From positions 1 to 64,000 of the forward strand of contig JACRPA010000008.1 of NCBI GenBank assembly GCA_016214145.1: a DNA stretch of 64,000 nucleotides, in the 5' to 3' direction. The position numbers were made by a program, and so were the translations under genes. Below the pieces are notes generated by a model. The model made no database searches, had not been told where the DNA came from, and saw only the letters and a program-made list of their open reading frames with translations. Source of the DNA: Rhodocyclales bacterium. Its GTDB lineage: Bacteria; Pseudomonadota; Gammaproteobacteria; Burkholderiales; Rhodocyclaceae. Positions 17,577 through 25,338 of this stretch are shown here, piece after piece (position 1 is the stretch's first letter; each line of letters begins with the position of its first letter).

Positions 17577-18236
17577 TTATCTCGTTCGCCTTCTCACCAG
17601 CCCCAGTTTCTTCCTGGCGCTGCCCGACAGCAGCGGGGGCGTGATCATCTTCCGCACCCACTTCAGTATCGGCATGGGTTGCTCGATGAAATAACGTTCC
17701 CGCAATACCGAGAATCGTTTTTCGAATTCAGCCAAGGGGGGCTGCTCCCCCTTGAACCCGATGCCGACAACGGTGTGCGGAAACTTCTTGACGCCAACGA
17801 AGCCGACGAAGCAATGGGCAAACGGCTTCAGGAGCGACTTGAAGGCCTCTGGCGTGAATCTCCAGTAGTCGTAAGGATGGTCATGGATGGGAAAATCCAT
17901 GACGCTGGTGAGGACGGCTATGCCCTCCGGATTCAGGATGCGATGGATCTCCTGCACCGCCTTGTGCGGATATTCGACATGCTCCAGCGTGTCCAGGCAG
18001 AGCACCGTCCCCGCCGTCGCATCCGGCAGGGCGACATCGTGGAGATTGAGGATCCTGTCCACGCCCGGCCCCTCCCGCATGTCGGCGCCGACGTACTGCT
18101 TTCCCGGGAAGAGCGGGCGCAGGTCGGCGAGCTGCTCCTGGCCGGGCACCAGGAACGATCCGAACTCATAGACGGGGCCCTTGAGAGGAAGGGTTTCGCA
18201 GCCCAGTGCAACAAAATCCCTGATCAGCTGACGCAT
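17577..18236 (-). CDS. class I SAM-dependent methyltransferase
   Basis: A 219-residue protein with a Rossmann-type methyltransferase core: VYEFGSFLVPGQEQLADLRP in place of motif I, YVGADMREGPGVDRILNLHD for the acidic loop, and GTVLCLDTLEHVEYPHKAVQEIHRILNPEGIAVLTSVMDFPIH-like sequence (read in parts) for motifs IV-VI. This arrangement is seen in methyltransferases near polysaccharide genes, but the substrate is unknown here. The start at 18236 was chosen because earlier in-frame codons cover a 13-bp direct repeat and have no family resemblance. It is flanked by convergent prfC and seems to be a single-gene unit. Confidence 0.75.
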   Translation of the reverse strand: MRQLIRDFVALGCETLPLKGPVYEFGSFLVPGQEQLADLRPLFPGKQYVGADMREGPGVDRILNLHDVALPDATAGTVLCLDTLEHVEYPHKAVQEIHRILNPEGIAVLTSVMDFPIHDHPYDYWRFTPEAFKSLLKPFAHCFVGFVGVKKFPHTVVGIGFKGEQPPLAEFEKRFSVLRERYFIEQPMPILKWVRKMITPPLLSGSARKKLGLVRRRTR

Positions 18237-18313
18237 CGGTTTTCCTATTCCAGATTGAATGTCTGATGGCGGCCCTGTCCTGGCGTCAATGCCGGCCCGG
18301 GCCCGAAAACGCC

Positions 18314-18339
18314 GCGCGTAGTATAAGCGCGTAGTATAA
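18314..18339 (-). promoter_or_regulatory. tandem 13-bp repeat carrying two TATACT boxes upstream of methyltransferase
   Basis: GCGCGTAGTATAA occurs twice in direct succession. On the minus strand each copy gives TATACT, a good -10 hexamer, 83-101 bp upstream of the methyltransferase start. No convincing -35 box was found. It may be a duplicated promoter. Confidence 0.35.
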
Positions 18340-18390
18340 AACGGCGTCCCGGATTCACGCACATGAATGGGCGGCGGGCCGCGCACGCCC

Positions 18391-18420
18391 TGGAAAAGTC
18401 AGTCCCCGCAATACGGCGCC
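18391..18420. repeat. family E repeat copy
   Basis: TGGAAAAGTCAGTCCCCGCA followed by ATACGGCGCC, nearly identical to the copies at 15795 and 47961. Confidence 0.8.
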
Positions 18421-18518
18421 AAGGGCTGCATTCCGGAACTTGGTCCGCCCTCCCCGCAACAGGCTCACCTCCTGAGCCAGCAACCGTCCGACAATGTGCC
18501 CAAACCCTGGAGGACAGG

Positions 18519-18836
18519 ATGGGCGCCGACTTCACACCGAACGCACCAGGCCGAAGGCAGGCGATAAAGAACGCCGTGCTAGCCGGCCTCGCCGTACTGC
18601 TCATCGGCTTTGCCGGCCGGGCTTATCTGCCGGCCGCAGCCGAGAGGGCGGTCCGGCTGCCATTGGACATTGCCTTGCTGGTTATCGGCCCCCACGGCAA
18701 ATCCCGGCAAGCGGCCGAAAAACCCGGCCGCGACGAAGCGGGACGGCAACGCCAGGATCAACTGGAATGGCTCGAAGCACTGCTGCGCCTGCTGAGGGAA
18801 CCGGTCGTCGAGTTACGCGATCATTGCCGTTGCTAG
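18519..18836 (+). CDS. small putative membrane protein, unrecognised
   Basis: A 105-residue frame starting at ATG with GGAGGACAGG just upstream, which supports translation. The sequence starts MGADFTPNAPGRRQAIKN and has a hydrophobic segment AVLAGLAVLLIGFAGRAYL (about 20-38), then a shorter hydrophobic stretch LPLDIALLVIGP and a charged C-terminal helix rich in Arg/Glu/Gln. I do not recognise the family. It lies upstream of the MNT/HEPN pair and may be a genuine small gene or a chance frame in GC-rich DNA. Confidence 0.4.
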   Translation: MGADFTPNAPGRRQAIKNAVLAGLAVLLIGFAGRAYLPAAAERAVRLPLDIALLVIGPHGKSRQAAEKPGRDEAGRQRQDQLEWLEALLRLLREPVVELRDHCRC

Positions 18837-18854
18837 CCATGTTCCATTCGCATA

Positions 18855-18896
18855 CTGTTCTCTTTTGTGCTACGATTGAAGCGTGTTTGAGAACAG
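18855..18896 (+). promoter_or_regulatory. promoter and probable operator of the MNT/HEPN operon
   Basis: Perfect 8-bp inverted arms CTGTTCTC (18855-18862) and GAGAACAG (18889-18896) enclose an extended -10-like TGCTACGAT (18868-18876). The downstream gene starts with a winged-helix domain, so autoregulation through this palindrome is a natural inference. Confidence 0.5.
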
Positions 18897-18908
18897 CATG
18901 GGCACGCC

Positions 18909-19532
18909 ATGACCGCCAATCCCGTAGAACTGCTCTTCACCGCCTACCGCCGTCAAGTGCTCGGCCTGCTGTTGCTGCGGCCGGACGACAGCCTGCACGT
19001 GCGGGAAATCTCGCGGCTGACCGGCGTCCCGGCCGGCTCGCTGCACCGCGAACTGCGCACCCTCACCGAGGCTGGGCTGCTGCTGCGGGAACCGGTAGGC
19101 AACCAGGTGCACTACCGTGCCAACCGCGCCGCGCCGCTCTACCCCGAACTGGCCGAGATCTTCCGCAAGACGACCGGCATGGCGGACATCCTGCGCGATG
19201 CCCTGGCTCCGCTCGCAAAGCGGATTCAGATCGCCTTCGTCTTCGGCTCGATGGCGCAGGGCAAGGAAAGCGGCAGCAGCGACGTGGACGTGTTCGTCAT
19301 CGGCCGCGCCTCGTTCGCAGCCGTCGTCGGCGCGCTGTCGCCCCTGAGGGCAAGGCTCGGCCGCGAGGTGAACCCCGTGGTGATGACGGCCGCCGAGTTC
19401 TCCGCCCAGCGCGCCGAAAAGGACCGCTTCATTGCCCGCGTCATGAAGGAACCCAGGCTTTTCGTGATCGGAACCCAGGATGACCTTGGACAACTTGCAG
19501 AAAACCGGACAGCTCAAGCCGCACGCGTCTAA
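18909..19532 (+). CDS. winged-helix/MNT nucleotidyltransferase protein, probable antitoxin
   Basis: A 207-residue two-domain protein. Residues 1-75 form a winged helix-turn-helix (LHVREISRLTGVPAGSLHRELRTL, then a wing GNQVHYRAN). Residues 100-180 are a minimal nucleotidyltransferase with FGSMAQGKESGSSDVDVFVIG: Gly113-Ser114 and Asp125/Asp127 are the catalytic signature. MNT proteins paired with HEPN proteins form toxin-antitoxin modules in which the MNT enzyme can modify the HEPN toxin; the pairing here is by adjacency. Its 3' end overlaps the HEPN-like gene by 53 bp, so the two are translationally coupled. Confidence 0.78.
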   Translation: MTANPVELLFTAYRRQVLGLLLLRPDDSLHVREISRLTGVPAGSLHRELRTLTEAGLLLREPVGNQVHYRANRAAPLYPELAEIFRKTTGMADILRDALAPLAKRIQIAFVFGSMAQGKESGSSDVDVFVIGRASFAAVVGALSPLRARLGREVNPVVMTAAEFSAQRAEKDRFIARVMKEPRLFVIGTQDDLGQLAENRTAQAARV

Positions 19533-19923
19533 CGCCGCGGAAATCGCGCGGCTGCTCGAAGCCGCGCGGCGCAACCTGACCGACGCCAGCGCGCAGAACA
19601 TCAGCACCGAGAACCGCTTCGACGCCGCCTACAAGTGCATCATGCAATCCGCGCTGGCGGCGCTAATGGCCAACGGCTACCGCCCCGACACCAAGGTGCC
19701 CGGCCATCACCAGACGGTCATCCAGTCGTTGCCCAAGACGATCGGCCTGCCGGGAACCCGCGTCGCCGTACTCGACGCGCTGCGGAACAAGCGCAACCTC
19801 TCCGACTACTCCGGCCGCGATATCGATCGCGCTTCCCTCACCACGTGCATGGCGGAGGCATCACGCCTACTGGCTGAAGTACAGGTCTGGCTCGCCAAAG
19901 CGCATCCTGACTTGAAAGGATAA
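19480..19923 (+). CDS. HEPN-like protein, probable toxin partner of the MNT protein
   Basis: A 147-residue helical protein with features of HEPN domains: NAAEIARLLEAARRNLTDA, then NRFDAAYKCIMQSALAALMANGYRP, a HHQTVIQSLPKTIG segment and RNKRNLSDYSG near residue 110. The last segment matches the Rx4-6H position of HEPN RNases with Tyr replacing the His in my reading, so RNase activity is uncertain. Its start at 19480 lies inside the MNT gene. Alternatively it may be a substrate-binding partner instead of a nuclease. Confidence 0.65.
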   Translation: MTLDNLQKTGQLKPHASNAAEIARLLEAARRNLTDASAQNISTENRFDAAYKCIMQSALAALMANGYRPDTKVPGHHQTVIQSLPKTIGLPGTRVAVLDALRNKRNLSDYSGRDIDRASLTTCMAEASRLLAEVQVWLAKAHPDLKG

Positions 19924-19968
19924 GCAGGGCGAAGGCGCGCTGACTCAAGGCCGACGCCAAACCCGATC

Positions 19969-19997
19969 TTGCCGGAATATATCACGCATGCTATATT
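19969..19997 (+). promoter_or_regulatory. sigma-70 promoter for the higB-remnant/higA unit
   Basis: TTGCCG and TATATT are separated by exactly 17 bp, 5 bp upstream of the toxin-remnant ATG at 20002. This is the best -35/-10 match in the defence island. Confidence 0.55.
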
Positions 19998-20001
19998 TCC
20001 C

Positions 20002-20126
20002 ATGACCCGCTCCATCGCATTCTTCAACGCCGCAGTGCAGGCGGAGATCATCGCCTGGCCGGCCGGTATCAACGCTTCAACCGCCCGGGAACTGAAGCTG
20101 ACACGCAAGCCTGAAGGAGCTACAGC
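20002..20126 (+). pseudogene. truncated HigB/RelE-type toxin remnant
   Basis: The frame starts MTRSIAFFNAAVQAEIIAWP, the N-terminus of phage Gp49-like (HigB family) toxins of about 100-120 residues. It then jumps to TARELKLTRKPEGA, which resembles the C-terminal end of the same family (RELKxARxR). The middle, including catalytic residues, is gone, so this is an internally deleted toxin gene. It sits between its own promoter and the intact antitoxin gene. Confidence 0.6.
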
Positions 20127-20456
20127 ATGGCTAAGACAACCCAACCCAGGGACCGCCACCAGCCGGTGGCGTTCAATCCCAAGGCGCACGCAGCGAAGAA
20201 GCGCAGGACCGATCCGGCCTTCCGCGCCGCCTACGATGCACTGGAGGATGAATTCGCCGCGCTCGCCGCGCTGCTGCAAGCGCGCAAGGAAGCCGGCCTG
20301 ACCCAGGAGGATGTCGCCGCGCGCATGGGCGTTTCCCAGCCCGTGCTGGCGCGCATCGAATCGAGCCTCGGCAGCCGCAAGCACTCCCCTTCCCTGGCGA
20401 CGCTGCGCAGGTATGCGGATGCCTGCGGCAAGAAGCTGGTCATTCAAATGATCTGA
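20127..20456 (+). CDS. higA: XRE-family antitoxin (HigA-like), orphaned
   Basis: A 109-residue protein with a helix-turn-helix domain at about 52-80 (RKEAGLTQEDVAARMGVSQPVLARIES) followed by LATLRRYADACGKKLVIQMI, the usual C-terminus of HigA/XRE antitoxins. It follows a broken toxin reading frame, so it is an antitoxin without an active partner here. GAAGGAGC in the toxin remnant, about 10 bases upstream, is its ribosome-binding site. It may still act as a DNA-binding regulator or protect against related toxins. Confidence 0.82.
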   Translation: MAKTTQPRDRHQPVAFNPKAHAAKKRRTDPAFRAAYDALEDEFAALAALLQARKEAGLTQEDVAARMGVSQPVLARIESSLGSRKHSPSLATLRRYADACGKKLVIQMI

Positions 20457-20493
20457 GCACGGAGGGCGATGCCAGGTCGGTCAGTCATGCCCC

Positions 20494-20550
20494 CTGGAAA
20501 AGTCAGTCCCCGCAACGCCCCGAAGGAAGTCCCCTTGGGGGATACGGCGC
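20494..20550. repeat. family E repeat interrupted by a nested GAAGGAAGTCCCC element
   Basis: CTGGAAAAGTCAGTCCCCGCA and GATACGGCGC, adjacent in other copies, are separated here by about 27 bp that include CCCCGAAGGAAGTCCCCTTGGGG. A close version of that inner element, CGAAGGAAGTCCCCGTGGG, occurs alone at 31281-31300. Confidence 0.65.
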
Positions 20551-20626
20551 GTATCCGTTCCGCATGGCGCTAGAATAGGCGCCGGGCCAACGAAGACCGG
20601 CGGCCGGCTCGTCCGCCGGCACAACA

Positions 20627-23521
20627 ATGACCGCACCCGAAGCGCTTGCACGCCAGCAGATCGACACACAGCTCGCCGCCAGCGGCTGGGCGGTGCAGGA
20701 CTATCGCCAGTTCAATCCGTCCGCAGCCCGCGGCATCGCCCTGCGTGAAGTGCCGCTCAAGTCCGGCCCCTGCGACTACCTGCTCCTCGTCGACCGCAAG
20801 CCGGTCGGCGTCATCGAGGCCAAGAAAACCGGCACTCCGCTCTCCACCGTCGCCCAGCAGACCGCCGACTACGCCGTGAACCTGCCGGACTTCCTCACCA
20901 CCGACAGCGCCAGCCTGCCCTTCCTCTACGAATCCACCGGCGTCGAGACCCTTTTCCGCGACGCCCGCGACCCGGAGCCAAAGAGCCGCCGCGTCTTCGC
21001 CTTCCATCGGCCGGAAACCCTTGCCGAATGGGCGTCTGCGACCGACACCCTGCGCGCCCGCCTGCGCCGTCTTCCCCCTTTCCCCGCGACGCGGGGAGAG
21101 GGCCGCTCCTTTCCCCCTCTCCCGCTCGCGGGAGAGGGCCGGGGAGAGGGTGGCCCCACCATGCGCGCCTGCCAGATCGAAGCCATCGCCAACCTCGAAG
21201 CCTCCTTCGCCGCCGACCGCCCGCGCGCCCTCATCCAGATGGCCACCGGCGCCGGCAAGACCTTCACCGCCGTCTCCTTCATCTACCGGCTCATCAAGCA
21301 TGCCGGCGCGCGGCGCGTGCTGTTCCTGGTGGACCGCTCCAACCTCGGCGAGCAGACCAAGGGCGAGTTCGACCAGTATGTGCTGCCCGACGACGGCCGC
21401 AAATTCACCCAGGTCTACAACGTCCAGCACCTCACCTCGAACTCGCTCGACTCCGTCGCCCGCGTCACCGTCGCCACCATCCAGCGCGTCTATTCCATCC
21501 TGCGCGGCGAAGCGGAACTGCCCGAAGAAGCCGACGAACTCTCCGGCTTCGAGGCGTCCCGCATACTTACCCCCTCTCCCCGCGAACGGGGAGAGGGCCG
21601 GGGTGAGGGGCAGCCAGCGCAGCGTTCCGTCGACGTCGCCTACAACCCCGCCTTCCCCGTCGAGACCTTCGATTTCATCGTCACCGACGAGTGCCACCGC
21701 TCCATCTACAACCTCTGGCGCCAGGTGCTCGAATACTTCGACGCCAGCCTCATCGGCCTCACCGCCACGCCGAGCAAGCAGACCATCGGCTTCTTCGACC
21801 AGAACCTGGTCATGGAATACGGCCACGACCGCGCCGTGGCCGACGGCGTGAACGTCGGCTACGACGTCTACCGCATCCGCACCCAGGTCACCGAGGCCGG
21901 CGGCAAGGTGGAAAAAGGCTGGTATGTCGACAAGCGCAGCAAGCTCGACCGCAAGACGCGCTGGGAGCAGCTCGACGAAGACCTCGACTACGAAGGCCGC
22001 GACCTCGACCGCTCGGTGGTGGTGAAAAGCCAGATCCGCACCGTGCTCAAGGCCTTCAAGGACGCCCTGCCCGAATTGTTTCCAAACCGCGCCATGACGC
22101 CCAAGACGCTGATCTTCGCCAAAGACGACTCCCACGCCGAGGACATCGTCGAGATCGCCCGCGAGGTGTTCGGCAAGGGCAACGACTTCTGCCAGAAGAT
22201 CACCTACCGCAGCTTCGACGCGGCGACGCGGCAGTACCGGAAGCCGAAGGACATGATCGCCGCCTTCCGCAACTCGCCGCAGATGCGCATCGCCGTCACG
22301 GTGGACATGATCGCCACCGGCACCGACATCCGCCCGCTGGAATGCCTGGTCTTCATGCGCGACGTGAAAAGCCGCGTCTACTTCGAGCAGATGAAGGGCC
22401 GCGGCACCCGCGTGCTCTCCTCCACCGAACTGCAGGCCGTCAGCGGCGCCGACGCGAAGACCAAGGACCGCTTCGTCATCGTCGATGCCGTCGGCGTCTG
22501 CGAGAGCGACAAGACCGACTCGCGCCCGCTGGAGAAGAAGCCCGGCGTCTCCTTCCGCGACCTCATGCTGCAGGTCGCCTTCGGCAAGCGCGACGAGGAC
22601 GCCCTCAGTTCCCTCGCATCAAGACTCGCCCGCCTCGACCGCGACATCGACCCGGCGCAGAGGAAGCGCGTTGCAGAAGCCAGCGGCGGCCCGTCCTTGG
22701 CCGACATGGCCCACGCCCTGCTCACCGCCCTCGACCCGGATGTGATCAGGGACCATGCGCGCCGCACCCTCGCCACCGTTCGCCCTGAGCCCGTCGAAGG
22801 GCAGGCAGAACCCACAGAGGCCGATATCGCGGAAAGCCGCGCCCAGCTTGCCTCCCAGGCCTGCGCCCCGTTCGATGCGCCCGCCGTGCGCGAGTTGCTG
22901 GAGCGGCTGAAGAAAGAAAACGAGCAGGTCATCGACACCACCACGGTCGATGTCCTGCTGAAAAGCGAGCTAAGCGAAGAAGCCAGGCGCGAAGCCGAAA
23001 GCCTCATCCAGACCTTCCACGCCTACATCGAGCAGCACCGCCCCGAGATCGAGGCCCTGCAGGTGCTCTACAGCCGCCCCTACAAGCAGCGGCTGACGGA
23101 AGACATGCTGAAAAGCCTCGAAGACAAGCTCAAGGCCGCACCCGAGCGCATGACGCGCGAACGCCTGTGGGGCGCCTACACCAAGGCCGTGCCGGGCCGC
23201 ATCGAAGGACAAACCCAGCGCTTCACCGACCTCGTCTCGCTGGTGCGCTTCACCCTCGGCCAGGAACCCGTGCTGGAGCCCTTCGAGCAGCACGTGCTCG
23301 CCCGCTACGAACTCTGGCTCGTGGACAAGAAGGCGCAGGGCATCGTCTTCACCGACGAGGAACGCGCCTGGCTGGAAAAAATGCGCGACCGCGTTATCGC
23401 CAGCGGCAGCGTGGATCGCGAAGCGCTCAAAGCCGGCAACGAACTCGGCCCGGCCTACCGTGTGTTCGGCGAGCGGTTGTGGGCGGTGATGGATGAATTG
23501 AATGGGGTGTTGGTGGAATGA
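20627..23521 (+). CDS. hsdR: type I restriction enzyme R subunit with in-frame repeat insertions
   Basis: A 964-residue ATP-dependent translocase/nuclease. The N-terminal PD-(D/E)xK nuclease is visible (Asp50 in SGPCDYLLL, then GVIEAKK, Glu64/Lys66). Helicase motifs follow: MATGAGKTFTA (Walker A), TDECHRSIY (DEAD-type box), GLTATP and QMKGRGTR (motif VI). Three segments look alien and coincide with palindromic repeats: a PPFPATRGEGRSFPPLPL-type stretch (bases 21071-21152), LTPSPRERGEGRGEGQP (21569-21612) and VRPEPVEGQAEP (22777-22806). All keep the frame and fall outside motifs. It restricts DNA not methylated by HsdM/HsdS. hsdS follows with an ATGA overlap; hsdM is four genes further on. Confidence 0.93.
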   Translation: MTAPEALARQQIDTQLAASGWAVQDYRQFNPSAARGIALREVPLKSGPCDYLLLVDRKPVGVIEAKKTGTPLSTVAQQTADYAVNLPDFLTTDSASLPFLYESTGVETLFRDARDPEPKSRRVFAFHRPETLAEWASATDTLRARLRRLPPFPATRGEGRSFPPLPLAGEGRGEGGPTMRACQIEAIANLEASFAADRPRALIQMATGAGKTFTAVSFIYRLIKHAGARRVLFLVDRSNLGEQTKGEFDQYVLPDDGRKFTQVYNVQHLTSNSLDSVARVTVATIQRVYSILRGEAELPEEADELSGFEASRILTPSPRERGEGRGEGQPAQRSVDVAYNPAFPVETFDFIVTDECHRSIYNLWRQVLEYFDASLIGLTATPSKQTIGFFDQNLVMEYGHDRAVADGVNVGYDVYRIRTQVTEAGGKVEKGWYVDKRSKLDRKTRWEQLDEDLDYEGRDLDRSVVVKSQIRTVLKAFKDALPELFPNRAMTPKTLIFAKDDSHAEDIVEIAREVFGKGNDFCQKITYRSFDAATRQYRKPKDMIAAFRNSPQMRIAVTVDMIATGTDIRPLECLVFMRDVKSRVYFEQMKGRGTRVLSSTELQAVSGADAKTKDRFVIVDAVGVCESDKTDSRPLEKKPGVSFRDLMLQVAFGKRDEDALSSLASRLARLDRDIDPAQRKRVAEASGGPSLADMAHALLTALDPDVIRDHARRTLATVRPEPVEGQAEPTEADIAESRAQLASQACAPFDAPAVRELLERLKKENEQVIDTTTVDVLLKSELSEEARREAESLIQTFHAYIEQHRPEIEALQVLYSRPYKQRLTEDMLKSLEDKLKAAPERMTRERLWGAYTKAVPGRIEGQTQRFTDLVSLVRFTLGQEPVLEPFEQHVLARYELWLVDKKAQGIVFTDEERAWLEKMRDRVIASGSVDREALKAGNELGPAYRVFGERLWAVMDELNGVLVE
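21071..21152. repeat. family F repeat (two units) inside hsdR
   Basis: Two successive CCC(C)T-rich/GGGAGAGGG units read through by hsdR. They encode a Gly/Arg/Glu/Pro-rich segment between the nuclease domain and the helicase motif region. Confidence 0.85.
21569..21612. repeat. family F repeat inside hsdR, second location
   Basis: CCCCCTCTCCCCGCGAACGG followed by GGAGAGGGCCGGGGTGAGGG, a hairpin-forming unit translated as TPSPRERGEGRGEGQP, between helicase motifs Ia and II. Confidence 0.85.
22777..22806. repeat. family I repeat inside hsdR
   Basis: CCCTGAGCCCGTCGAAGGGC, the same unit seen within hupH at 9878-9904. It encodes RPEPVEGQ in a C-terminal region of HsdR without catalytic motifs. 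Confidence 0.7.
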
Positions 23522-24660
23522 CAGCCCATCAGCTTTCGTTCGAGGAAGCGTTCGTTCCCGTGTCGGATCGAGGCAAACGGGTCGAAAAGCGTGCCTACCT
23601 TGAATCAGGACAAATCCCGGTCGTCGATCAAGGCGAGGGCCTAATCGGTGGTTACACAGATAACGAGGCCAAAGCCTACGACGGGCCGCTGCCAGTTCTC
23701 GTGTTCGGCGACCACACGAGACGAATTAAATTCGTCGATTTTCCTTTCGCGGTTGGCGCCCAAGGCGTCAAGCTCCTAAAACCTCGGAAATGCTGGCACC
23801 CGAAGTTCATCGCTTATCAACTTACTTCTCTCAGGCTCGACGACCGCGGCTACAGCCGTCATTACCAACTGCTACGTAAGGAGACTTTTGTCTGTCCTCC
23901 AATCGACGAACAACGCCGCATCGTCGCCGAAATCGAAGAACAACTCAGCCGCCTCGAAGCCGGCGTCACCGCCATCAAGCGCGTCCAGGCCAACCTCAAG
24001 CGCTACCGTTCGAGCGCAATTTCGGAGCCTTTCACTGCTCTTGAAGGCAAAGGACATGTCGACTGGCAAACTGGCCGCGAAGTGTTCGAATTCATTACTA
24101 GCGGTTCTCGTGGTTGGGCAAAGTACTACAGCGACTCTGGAGCACTCTTTCTAAGAGTCGGAAATGTTCGACGGGAAAATATCCAACTTGAACTCGGCGA
24201 TATACAGCGTGTCGCCCCACCTCTCGGAGCTGAGGGGTTGCGCACCCAAGTTGCCCCTGGGGATATTCTCGTCACGATTACCGCAGATGTCGGACGAGTA
24301 GGGCTTGTCAGTTCGCAACTTGGGGAGGCTTTCGTCAATCAGCACGTCGCACTCGTACGCCCACGAACTGGATTCAATCCGCGCTACCTTGCATGGTATC
24401 TTGCCTCTCGTGTTGGAAATCAACAGCTCCGACTAAACGAACGTGGGGCAACGCGAACTGGCCTTGGTCTTGATGACATATTGGCTGCGCGAATCCCTTT
24501 TATCGATAACATCGAGCAGGATCGGGTCGCTGCAGAAATCGACCGCCGCCTCTCCGTTGTCGAAGAACTCGAAACCCAGGTCCACGCCGACCTCGCCCGC
24601 GCTGAGCGGCTGCGGCAAGCAATTCTCTCTTCTGCATTTTCCAGCCGTTCCGAGCATTGA
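23518..24660 (+). CDS. hsdS: type I restriction enzyme specificity subunit
   Basis: A 380-residue S subunit with two target-recognition domains, each followed by a conserved helix: PPIDEQRRIVAEIEEQLSRLEAGVTAIKRVQANLKRYR (about 125-165, in parts) and EQDRVAAEIDRRLSVVEELETQVHADLARAERLRQAIL near the end. The recognition domains differ from each other and have visibly lower GC than the neighbouring genes, as usual for fast-changing specificity domains acquired by recombination. It overlaps hsdR by 4 bp. Confidence 0.93.
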   Translation: MTAHQLSFEEAFVPVSDRGKRVEKRAYLESGQIPVVDQGEGLIGGYTDNEAKAYDGPLPVLVFGDHTRRIKFVDFPFAVGAQGVKLLKPRKCWHPKFIAYQLTSLRLDDRGYSRHYQLLRKETFVCPPIDEQRRIVAEIEEQLSRLEAGVTAIKRVQANLKRYRSSAISEPFTALEGKGHVDWQTGREVFEFITSGSRGWAKYYSDSGALFLRVGNVRRENIQLELGDIQRVAPPLGAEGLRTQVAPGDILVTITADVGRVGLVSSQLGEAFVNQHVALVRPRTGFNPRYLAWYLASRVGNQQLRLNERGATRTGLGLDDILAARIPFIDNIEQDRVAAEIDRRLSVVEELETQVHADLARAERLRQAILSSAFSSRSEH

Positions 24661-24687
24661 TATGTTCCCGATATAGGCGGATAGAGA

Positions 24688-25329
24688 ATGAAGCATCCCA
24701 CGGTTGGAATCACGAGGAAGGATGTGCTTGGCGCTATGGACCCAACCATTTGGGATTTCGCGAACGACTGGCTCTACAAGCTCTGCCGGCAATACCCCAA
24801 ACATGCTGAGGAATCACACTGCATCGCCAAGGTCTGGCTGATCGGCCGCTCCTACTCGGCGGCAATTGAAAGAAAATCCGCTCCGGCAGGTTCCGACAAG
24901 CTCTACAAGGATATCGCGCCGAAAATGCAGCGCTCGAAGCTGGATGAACTCATCGCCGCACTGCCCGATGGCAGAAGTTCCTACCTGACCCGTTTCTCGC
25001 GGGGTGTCGAGGTGCATGCCGAGCTGATGAAAATCTGGAGCAGCGCAGGCGCCAAAGGAAAGAGATCGCTGGCTTCAAAATATCTGCATTTCCATCGCAG
25101 CGACATCTTCCCGATCCTCGACAGCTTTGCGCTCGGCGCAATTCGCAAGGTAACGCCGGGCATGCGGCACATGGATCAACTCTCAGCGGCCACTGGCGAC
25201 GAGACCTACATGGCCTTCTGCACGCGCTATGCCTGGTTTCTCAACCATATCGAGGAAAGGTTCCAGCTTCACCCATCACTCCGGCAAGTCGATCAACTCC
25301 TTTTGGCGATTGCAGGACGAAAACCTTGA
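24688..25329 (+). CDS. unrecognised protein embedded in the restriction locus
   Basis: A 213-residue soluble protein. I do not recognise a named family. Distinct features are WLIGRSYSAAIERK at about 50-63 and KRSLASKYLHFHRSDIFPILDSFA at about 125-148 (a His/Asp-rich motif with an evenly spaced charged surface), plus a Tyr/Trp-rich C-terminal helix YAWFLNHIEERF. It starts 27 bp after hsdS and is followed 9 bp later by the Mrr-like gene, so it is probably co-transcribed with the defence genes. It has no signal peptide or membrane segment. A nucleic-acid-related or accessory restriction role is a guess from context only. Confidence 0.7.
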   Translation: MKHPTVGITRKDVLGAMDPTIWDFANDWLYKLCRQYPKHAEESHCIAKVWLIGRSYSAAIERKSAPAGSDKLYKDIAPKMQRSKLDELIAALPDGRSSYLTRFSRGVEVHAELMKIWSSAGAKGKRSLASKYLHFHRSDIFPILDSFALGAIRKVTPGMRHMDQLSAATGDETYMAFCTRYAWFLNHIEERFQLHPSLRQVDQLLLAIAGRKP

Positions 25330-25338
25330 GGGAGCCTC

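Larger units (their letters stand above)
18237..18518. other. intergenic region with promoter-like repeat and family E repeat
   Basis: About 280 bp. It holds the upstream region of the minus-strand methyltransferase, the tandem TATACT repeat (18314-18339) and a family E repeat (18391-18420). No convincing gene is visible: frames spanning it lack start sites and family resemblance. Confidence 0.5.
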
